From Heterostelium album PN500 (Eukaryota; Evosea; Eumycetozoa; Acytosteliales; Acytosteliaceae), in the NCBI RefSeq assembly GCF_000004825.1, contig NW_008805071.1:1302001-1366000 (forward strand): a stretch of DNA of 64,000 nt, given 5' to 3'. Within the stretch, counting starts at the first letter, position 1. Each line of letters opens with the position of its first letter. Under the pieces are notes generated by a model. It was not told the origin of the DNA, made no database searches, and was given only the letters and a program-made list of their open reading frames with translations. Of the stretch, positions 16,701 through 26,920 are shown piece by piece. Both the position numbers and the translations under genes were made by a program.

Positions 16701-19700
16701 ATGGAAGAAATAACATTGTCTTTTGTAAAATCCAGACCTGAAATACATAAATCAAATGATAAAGAATCGGAATCGATTCAAAAATCTGAACAAAACAATA
16801 ATGAAATATGGATTAATTTAATCAATACCATTCAAGATAATTCATTTACTCTGAAAGAATATAAAATGACAGGATTAATGTTTTTGAAGGATAAGAAACG
16901 GCAAGTTCTCTCTGAGATTGAAATGACAATAAATGATATAAAAGAGTTGGAAATTCAATCGAATGGAATGATAAACAATGGTGCCTATTACTCGCCTTGC
17001 AAGCAGAACTTCAATAGTAAACAATCGTCTTTAAAACTCTCACAATCATTCTGTCAGAATGTCTCACCCACCGTTGTATCGCTGGATATGTTTGAGATGC
17101 CATCTTGTGTAAAGGTTCTCTATTCACTACGAATGAATCCTAATATCCTGGCGGATTGTCTCGAGCATAACAACAGGCTTGGCCGCGGTCAAACCATTGA
17201 GCATACACAACTGGCCGACTTTATAACACGTGCCATTTTCAACGGCTGTTTGACCGAGCTGGAGGAGCGCATTCACCTCGAACTCGTAGAAACCGTACTA
17301 CTCCGCGAGTTCAACAACGACCCATCGCACTTTGACTTGGCCAACGAGTATTTCTCGTTGAACTTGCTCTCCTCCTACGTATCGAATACATTTGGCAAGC
17401 TGTTTATCAACGCTATCAAAGGACCGATCATCTCGATTGCTCAGTATCCGCTCTTCAACTTTGAAACGGACCAAGTCACCAATGAGATTCTCAACTTGGA
17501 GCACGACGATGAAATCAACTCGGACATCAACCAACACCGAACACACATCATCAACGAAGAGATTGCCAATTTCCTGTTGGAGATATTCAACAAATCCTAC
17601 TTGATTCCATTCGCACTGAAGTGGTTCACCAAACGATGCTTTGAACTTCTCAATCAAGCCAGTCCGTGCGCAACTCAAGAGGAACAACAGGCTCGTCTAC
17701 GATTGATAGTTGTTCATATCATCTTCTCCTCTTACATCATACCGGAACTCGTCAAGCCCAACAATCTCTACATGATAACCGGTCAAATCGTAACACAAAA
17801 CATCAAGCATAATCTACGTATATTCTCCGATCGCATTCGTACCTACGTGGAATCACCAGACTCCATTCCTAAACAACTGAACAACCAACACAATCTCAAA
17901 GATAAACTTGAATCTTTTTGTAACTCAATAATTTCTGTCCATGATTTGAAATCATATTTTAAAGGTAACTAGCATAACCAATATTCTACATATTATAAAT
18001 AGCTAATTCCATTTTATTTAGAAACATATCAAGTAAAGAATAATAGTATTAGCGATATCAAGTTGATGTTGTCCAATTATGATTTGAAGAAAATCATTGA
18101 GATTATAAGTTGGGATAATTCAATGGATTTCAAGAGATTGTCTTTGAAGAGTAGTGCAAGAATGGTCGGTGAAATACCAATGATCAATGAGAAGAGTATG
18201 GTTTTGTTCTGGATCAACTCAACACCCAATCCCAAAGCAAAACCAACGCTATCAAGACATAGAAGTAGTAATAATATTGATAGCAACAACAGTAGTAAGA
18301 GGGAGCTAAGATATTCGCAATCAGATGAGATTGAGAAGCGAAATATTGCTACGATTGCTAAAGGTTTGAAAACATTGTTTCTCCACTTTGATCGAGCACA
18401 GTGTGGATTCTCTTCGGACAGTCTCAGAGATTTGATTCTTCATAGACAATCGCGGTTGGCACCAACCGATAATACTACATACAATCAGTTTGAAGAGATA
18501 TTGAAATCGTTGGCAGTGTTACCCGATCACATCGTTGCGAATAACTATGAGAAGTTGGCAATGTTGATTTTGAAAGAAGAGGAAGAATCCAATAACAATG
18601 AGAAAGATGAATATATGCGACAGATAAGATCGATCGACCAGTTGGAACAATACAAAAAACGATTGCTCAATAAGAAACACAACATGTTTTGTAGTTTATT
18701 CTTCTTCAACACTTCGATCACCAATGAAATCGATGAGTACATTCAATTCATTAAATCATTCTGTGAAGGTCTTAGGTATTGTCAGTGTAAAGAGATCTAC
18801 TTCCAGTCTCATTGTGATGAATTGGATATGTGTGATTATTGTCTATCATTAAAAGCAACTATTCAGTAAGTTATTTTACAAATCATTTAACGTCAATAAA
18901 TAATAATCATACTAATTCACATTTTAATTTTAGGAAATTGTTTAATAAGATTTCAAAATCAATGTCAGAAATACAAGAACAACTTATGAATTCACCAACC
19001 TCTGAACAGATTGTTCCAATGGAGATGTTCATTTATTCAACCTACAAGAGAAAGTTAATGATTAACTTACATTCTTCGTATGTATTAATTATAATTATTT
19101 ATTATTACTAATGCTTAGCTAACAAATATTGATTTATTTTATATTTAAATAGATTGTTTCATTATTCTAAATTAAATATTAATTTCCAAATGGCTTTAAA
19201 CTTTAAGATTAATCTACCAAACTTTTTGGAGAATTTCATACAGGAAGAGATTCCGGAGAAGTATCTCGATGCCAGTAGATGGGCGCGATCAATCAATGAG
19301 TTGAAGAAGATCAACCATCTAAAGTCACCGGATGACATGCTGAACTGTATCAAAGAGACTTCATCTACATTGATCAGAGTATATTCAATTCCTCATGGTG
19401 GTTATGAACCAGATCAATTAATTTCAATTATTGTAAATATTTGATATTCCAAATATAAAAAAAACTATTTTATTAACAAATTGATTATAAAACATTTATA
19501 GGCATATATTATATTGGCATCAAGAGTGGAAAATATAGTTGCACATGTTCAATATATTAGACTTTATGCAGAGATTGGTGAAGATGAGAATGATCTACCA
19601 AGATTCATCGATGCCATTGTATATTTAATGAACAGATTATGTTCAAAATCAATTAAATCATGTACAAATTTAAGAAAGCATTTTATGGAAGTCGATTTCC

Positions 19701-19750
19701 AACAACCTGATAGTCTATCTGATAGAACTATTCAAATAGGTGAAATTTAA
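16701..19750 (+). CDS. gapvd1: RasGAP + VPS9 protein, GAPVD1 / RME-6 type
   Basis: Five exons, 16701-17964, 18022-18865, 18934-19077, 19153-19432 and 19502-19750, give 926 residues. The N-terminal half carries a RasGAP-like fold aligning with GAPVD1 (from about ITRAIFNGCLTELEERIHLE to IFSSYIIPELVKPNNLYMI). The C-terminal ~170 residues are a VPS9 domain: KSPDDMLNCIKETSSTLIRV, then after the last splice AYIILASRVENIVAHVQYIR. This domain order is specific to GAPVD1/RME-6, which activates Rab5 on endocytic vesicles while acting on Ras-family GTPases. The classic VPS9 Asp and Tyr positions look kept (GYEPDQL, AYI). The middle third is helical and unrecognised. The stop at 19750 is the simplest end; a 65-nt intron would instead extend the tail over the convergent RNF113 gene. 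Confidence 0.85.
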
Positions 19751-19842
19751 TTAAAATAAATAAAATAACAAAAATAAGTTAAATTCCCAATTAATTTTTA
19801 TAGAGTATTTCTTTGTGATTCCATATTATAATAATGTTGCTG

Positions 19843-21067
<1,225 letters not shown>

Positions 21068-21293
21068 AATTTGTATATATATATATAATATAACTAGTTT
21101 AAAAATAAAATTAAAAAATATTTTTTTGCATTTCAAAAATGTAATATATTTTTATAACTTGTAAAAAACTATTTTTTTTTTACAATCTTATTCTTGAAAT
21201 TTACACAATATCTATTAAAATAATTGTTATATATATAATCATTATATTGATATGTAGATTAGTTTATATTTATTTTAATTTATTTATTTTATA
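21068..21293. promoter_or_regulatory. Short divergent promoter, RNF113 / EAPP
   Basis: Only 226 bp separate the two start codons. The DNA is very AT-rich, with a poly-A/poly-T core near 21165-21180. It must hold both promoters, suggesting coupled expression. Confidence 0.5.
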
Positions 21294-22036
21294 ATGACAA
21301 ACAAAAATGATAATAATAATAATTCAAAGTTAAACGAGAATTTTAAAAAGATCAACTTTGTCGATGACGATGGTGACGATAATTCAAGCGCTGATGACAG
21401 TAGTGATCTAGAGTTGGATGTAAACAATGAACTGACTCAAGAAGAGAAAGATAATTTACTTTACAATGAAGATGAAGATGACGAAAATGAAGCATGGGTA
21501 GAAAAGAATTTAAAAAAGTCTGGTATGTAATGTGGTTTAATATTAAACAACAAAGCAAAACAAAACAAAATGAATGATCCATTCTAATCAATATCTTTTA
21601 TTATTTAGGTTCAAAATCAGATGCATATCTAAGTTGTCCATGTTGTTTCACATTGGTTTGTGTTGATTGTCAACGACATGATACTTTTAAGAATCAATAT
21701 AGAGCAATGTTTGTCAAGAACTGTAAAATAGACTTTTCAAATCGATTGCTATATCAAAACGATGATGGTGATGATACTCTAGATGAAAAGCAACAAGAAG
21801 ATGATGAAGAAGAGGTGGATGATGAACAAGAAGAAGATGATGATAACTACAATGAAGATGTTAATACACCCAAAGAAGATAATACAGCCAACAAAAAACA
21901 GGTGGATACCGGTACTACCAAACGAAATAAGGAATATTATCATGCAGTACATTGTCAAATATGTTCGACACAATTGGCAGTTTACGATCAAGATGAAATA
22001 TATCATTTCTTTAATGTATTTCCTTCGAATTCTTAA
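21294..22036 (+). CDS. eapp: EAPP family protein (E2F-associated phosphoprotein)
   Basis: Two exons, 21294-21522 and 21609-22036, give 218 residues. The conserved core reads SDAYLSCPCCFTLVCVDCQ, then RHDTFKNQYRAMFVKNC, an acidic spacer, HAVHCQICSTQLAVYDQDE and a final YHFFNVFPSNS. These match human EAPP closely, including the two CxxC pairs that likely form a zinc site, and the NEAWVEKNLKKS block before the intron. The acidic loops (runs of Asp/Glu) are longer than in animals. EAPP is a nuclear protein that modulates E2F-dependent transcription and has also been found with the spliceosome. It converges on the TrmH gene with a 63-bp gap. Confidence 0.92.
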
Positions 22037-22099
22037 AGAAAAATAGTGGTAATAATAATAATAATATTGTTGTTATTGTTTAACAATTATTTAAAATAT

Positions 22100-22933
22100 T
22101 TAATAAAGAGGTACTTTATTTGTGAATAGAGAAAGATAGTTATATTTAATTCCATGTCTTTCAAAGTATAGTTGATGATCTGGTATTGATTTGATGAGCC
22201 AGAGTGCTCGCAGTCTCTCTTTGTTGAAATCACTTAAACTTCCACCGAGCACACCTTGCATCTGAAGCATAGCAAGCGTCATACCGACACTAACACTGAC
22301 ATTGAATGATTGTACCATGCCATACATCGGTAAGAATATACGTTTATCACTTAAAATCTTCATATCTTCTGTTACACCTGATTTTTCATTACCAAATACA
22401 ATTGCTATTCTATTATTATTATCATCATTATCATTATCATTTTGTGAAATAATAGATGTTGTTGTCGTTGTCGTTGATGTTGTTGTTGTTGTTGCTGGTA
22501 ATGTTTTAACTAAATTGTCGAATCTAATTGCACCTTCACATAGATCGGATGACCAAATTTGATATCGTTGTTGTTTGAGATAGTCTACGCAATCGAGAGG
22601 TGTATGATGTCGGTGAACGGTGACCCATTTCTCTGTGCCTTTCGAGATGTCGTTGAATGGTGTGTATGGCTGATCGTCAATGACATGAATGTGTTGTATT
22701 CCCATTGCCTCACACGACCGAATGATAGCAGCTACATTTCCAGTGGTCTTTACATTGTCACAGACGATTGCAACACGATCGGTTCTCGACCGTAAAACAC
22801 TATCCAACTTGTCAAGTCTCTCGTCAGACAACACTGGTCTAGCGATTCTAGACAACTCTCTATATCTCTTTAAAAGTTCATTCCTACAAAATCTATTTAA
22901 TACATCAACCAACAACAATTTATTATTGAACAT
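22100..22933 (-). CDS. TrmH-type SPOUT 2'-O-ribose RNA methyltransferase
   Basis: A single exon of 277 residues. The trefoil-knot motifs are clear: motif 1 GNVAAIIRSCEAMGIQHIHV, motif 2 IAIVFGNEKSGVTEDM, motif 3 FLPMYGMVQSFNVSVSVGMT. It is closest in order and length to bacterial TrmH, which makes Gm18 in tRNA, including the GTEKWVTVHRH segment and the basic C-terminal helix after motif 3. In eukaryotes this fold is more often the C-terminal part of Trm3/TARBP1; here it stands alone. A Thr/Ser/Asn/Asp insert splits the domain before motif 2. No strong targeting peptide is seen, although the N-terminus (MFNNKLLLVDVLNRFCRNEL) could be weakly mitochondrial. Confidence 0.9.
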   Translation of the reverse strand: MFNNKLLLVDVLNRFCRNELLKRYRELSRIARPVLSDERLDKLDSVLRSRTDRVAIVCDNVKTTGNVAAIIRSCEAMGIQHIHVIDDQPYTPFNDISKGTEKWVTVHRHHTPLDCVDYLKQQRYQIWSSDLCEGAIRFDNLVKTLPATTTTTSTTTTTTSIISQNDNDNDDNNNRIAIVFGNEKSGVTEDMKILSDKRIFLPMYGMVQSFNVSVSVGMTLAMLQMQGVLGGSLSDFNKERLRALWLIKSIPDHQLYFERHGIKYNYLSLFTNKVPLY

Positions 22934-23053
22934 TTGTAAGATATAGATATATGTTTAATGTAAATTCTTAAAAAAAACAATAGTTTTTTAGATTTTTAGT
23001 TTTTAGTTTTTAGTTTTTTTTAATATTATTTATTTTATAAGTTTTATTTAAGG

Positions 23054-25984
23054 TTAAATAAGTACAGAAATATCTTGATTATCAATTTCATCTTCAAGAT
23101 AAAGTTTGTCGATGATGGAACGAATGTAATTTGAATTCTCAGGACCCATATCAAGTGCAATGGTAAGACTGTCGTGTGCTTTCTCCAGTTGACCTAGTCG
23201 TTTGTAGACCTTACCCATTAGAATGTAGATTGAAATCTCCTTGGGAGCGATCTCTTTGAATTCCTCGAGTTCGCTCAATGCAAGATGATATTGTTCGAGT
23301 GTGAAGAGTATCGATGCTTTTTTGTATTTGGCCAGTGTGTTCTTTGGCGAGATGTCCAGTGCATTCTGTAGCTCTACCAATGCCTCTTCGTAGCGTTTAT
23401 TGGATTGCAGTGTCATACCGATGTAGCAGTACAGTACGGAGCTAGTGCCGTTGATCGACAGTGCCTTCCGGAAGTGATACTCGGCGAGACTGTACTTCTC
23501 CTGGCGGAAATAGATCAGACCTAGACCGTACCACGAGTTGTAGTGGCGTGGATCGATCTTGATAGCGGAACGATAGTAGATCTGTGCATTCTCGAGATCG
23601 TCATTCGAGAAGTACTCGTGACCGCACAGTGTATAGGCGTAGGTGAGCTTCGAATCCAGTTGGATGGCACGCTTGAATGTCTTTAGCGCAGACTCATGGT
23701 CTTTTTGTAGAGAGAAGCAATTGCCTACTACACACCATGCATGTGCTGACAATCTATCGAATTCCGTCAATTGATTAGCTAGGTAACTTAATTCTACTTC
23801 TCTATAGATTATAATGATCATTATAGATATTAATTAACTAAATTACGATGATAGAAGATTATGGATGTATTGCAACTACATACTTTTTCAAATGCCACAA
23901 AACGGTTGAGTAGATTTCTGCACCTTCCAATCGGTAAGGTTCAATCGATCTTATTTGTTCGAAAACATTGTATGCTTGTTGGTAATCAACCAATTCAAAA
24001 TAGGCTTTACCAATCATCGTTAATATCCAACCAGTATTCTTTTGTGTACTTGATAGTCTATTAAATGTATCAATAGCTTCTTTACATTGATAACTTTAAT
24101 AAAAGTCAAAGTTAGTTAACAAATTCAATATATAGAGTGTTCATTTAGTTTATCTTTTTTACTTACTTGTATAAATATTTATATGCTGTTGCAATGATAA
24201 AGAAAAGTGATAACAATTCTTTGTGAGCTTCTTGTATTTGTTCAATTGGTAGAGAATAGTTTTGTTGTTGTTCGTAAGTGTTGTTGTAGTTGTAGTTGTT
24301 GTTATCGTTTCCAATCTCATCGAGTGTCATTGGTTTACCAACATTTATTCCTATTGAATGATTATCCGGCAGTATCTCTTGTATTCCACCTATATGTACA
24401 TGTCTCTCTGCTTTATCAATATTCTTTTTTACACCGCCGTTGCCACCACCACCACCAACAGTAGTATTATTAAATAATCTATGATTTTCATTTTGTTGTG
24501 ATTGTTGTAATTGTTGTTGTTGTTGCTGCTGTTGAGATTCAAATAATAATTGCTCTCCAATGAAAGGTATTCCAATTTCATTATCCTAAAAAGTAAAGTA
24601 AAAGAATAAAAGTTAACTTTTATGTTTTTTAATACTATTATTTCAAATAATGATTTGATTTGTTTATACAAACATTCTTCTTTGTGTTCTTCTTTTTAAT
24701 GACTTCTGGTAGTGCTTTGTAGTTATTCGTTATCATAGGTGAAGGTGTCATCATCGGTGTTGAAAATTGAATAGAGTTACTAGTTGGTGGAGCAGGTGTT
24801 GCAAATGACATTGGTATTGGTTGATTTTGACTTGAATTAGTATTATTTTGTTGTTGTTGGTAATGTTGTTGTTGTTGTTGTTGTTGATATTGTAAATTAA
24901 AGTTATTGATTTTATTTGGTAATCTTGGTGTTACATCTGATATATCATAAGTATTATTATTATTATTATTGTAGTTGTTGCTGTATTTATTATTGCTATT
25001 TAGATTACTCATTAAATTGAACTTTGGTGTCTTGTTTTGTTGTGGTGTCGAATCGATCATGTCAAAGTTTAGACCACCTACACCCACGCTACTGGAGAAC
25101 GACGTTGAATCGTTAAACTGAATGACTGATTGTGTCGATTTACGGGGTGCATGATGCAGACTTGCTTGTAGCTGATGTGGTGTCTTTATCTCACTGAGAT
25201 TACCGATTGACGATGCTATCATATCCATACTAACTGTACTCATATCATAACTTTTGTTGTTATTAATATTACTATTGATTAAATTATTATTATTATTGAT
25301 AATGTTATTGTTATTAGTTATAAAAGATATTTGTGAAAGTCCATTTAAACTATTATTGTTTTGTAGAATATGCTGATGTTGTTGTTGTTGTTGTAGTTGT
25401 TGAATGTTATTTATATTGTAAAATGTTGTTGGATCAACTTGAATGTCTAGTTGACAGAGTTGTTCAAATGCAACCCAGAGATATGGGTATTTTTGTAGTG
25501 CCAAGTGCTGTTGTTTTATGGCTTCGTTCTTCTTGTTGAGCTGACGATATGACAGTCCCAAGAGGTAGTGTATACTAGCTATTTGACATGTATCGATTAA
25601 GTCGTTTGTCGTATGATGACTCTGGTTTGATATTAGCTTGAGTGACTCCTCTAGAAGATATTCTGCTTCCATAGTTTCACCAATCTCCAGTGAGCACTGA
25701 GCGAGTAGTTGCATCGACTTGACCGTCGATAACAACGATGCTGAAGAACTACTACTACTATTATTTTCACCGTTCATCATCACTCCATTACTGAGATACT
25801 GTAGTTTCTTCAGTACTGAATGTGCTTGTGCTAATCTACCTTGTCGATAGTAGATGGTTGCCAACAGATAGTAGTTGTCATCACAATCGTAGTCTGCAAC
25901 GAGTCGTTCGGCCAAGAACAGCGCATTGCTAAGCATATTACAATTCAAACAATCATTGATCGATTGTTGAAGTATAACATCCAT
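23054..25984 (-). CDS. cdc27: APC3 / CDC27, TPR subunit of the anaphase-promoting complex
   Basis: Four exons, 25984-24674, 24585-24167, 24093-23884 and 23801-23054, give 895 residues. The N-terminal TPRs (LFLAERLVADY, then YYLLATIYYRQGRLAQAHSV) form the dimer interface typical of APC3. A long Asn/Gln/Ser loop follows. The C-terminal superhelix has at least seven TPRs. The diagnostic RLEGAEIYSTVLWHLKK block, completed across the last intron as KEVELSYLANQL, is the CDC27 signature. APC3 binds the Ile-Arg tails of Cdc20/Cdh1 and APC10 in the ubiquitin ligase that drives mitotic exit. The first donor is GTTTGT, weaker than the others. Phases close throughout. Confidence 0.96.
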
Positions 25985-26920
25985 TTTTTACACACACACC
26001 TAATGTTAATCTAATGCTACTAACAAATCTAACTAAATCTAACAAACTAAAGATATATATCTTAAAACAATGTTAATATTTATTGCAAATTTTGGCGGGT
26101 TCAAAGATCATCACCAAAATACTTTTTTTTTTTTTTTTTTTTGTTTTCTTTTTTATTTGATTTAATGTAAAGATTTAATTTTAATTGGCAAAAGAGCAAG
26201 TGTAGCTTCGATTTACAAAAAAAAATGAGACTTGTTTATTATTTCTTTTAAACTTATTTAGCTTCTTTTATGAAATTTAGAATGAATTGATTGTAACCCA
26301 ATGAAAGTTACTTCCTCCATACTAAACTATGGTATATCGAGTCGTAGGTACGATTCACAATTAAAGAATCACGGAATTGGTTTGTTATATATCATTTAAA
26401 TTAATGCTTTTGAAGTGTAACTAACATTCATTTTACAAAATAGCTAAAATACACAAACCATATTGAACAACATTTACAGTTGAAAGAAATACAAACTAAA
26501 ATCGTTGCACTGACCGAGGTTGTTGATGAATTAATTTCAAAACAATCCTCAACTAGTAATACGATCACCACAGCTGTCTCTTGAATCTTTAGAATCTCTG
26601 GTTTCATACTGCATTATTATAGAACTAATTCATATAGGGAGAGAGGGATCAATGAAAACATCACTGCTGATCAGTCTAACAATAACTTAGATCAAACTAA
26701 ACCGATATTCATGCTGAATTCCAACAGTGGCCAGAAATAGGTTAAAAGTGATATAATAACCGTCTAATTTCCTAAAAGAAGCTAACAAGTTAAAAGAAGA
26801 ACAAATAAAATACAAAGTTTTATTATTTAATTTAAATATATGTTTTCATTTTATTTAATTATATTTGATTTTTATATATATCTATCTATTTATAATAATT
26901 TTAAAACTCTTTGATGTTTT
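25985..26920. other. Spacer between CDC27 start and CBM49 gene end
   Basis: The left part is a normal AT-rich promoter with a 20-nt poly-T run near 26125. From about 26260 to 26820 base composition becomes more even and contains the coding-like remnant listed separately. Confidence 0.5.
26444..26766 (+). pseudogene. Degenerate coding-like remnant of unknown origin
   Basis: About 107 codons in one frame look protein-like, though interrupted about twice. The first part has a heptad pattern (KEIQTKIVALTEVVDELISK), i.e. a short coiled coil; the later part is Asn/Ser-rich with more even base composition than the flanking spacer. No family is recognised. It could be a decayed host gene or the remnant of a mobile element. 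It lies downstream of the CBM49 gene and on the opposite strand, with no clear terminal repeats. Confidence 0.35.

Noticed and set aside
26330-26400. Possible tRNA-like sequence (GTCGTAGGTACGATTCACAA region)
   Set aside because: No acceptor stem, anticodon arm or T-loop consensus could be paired.
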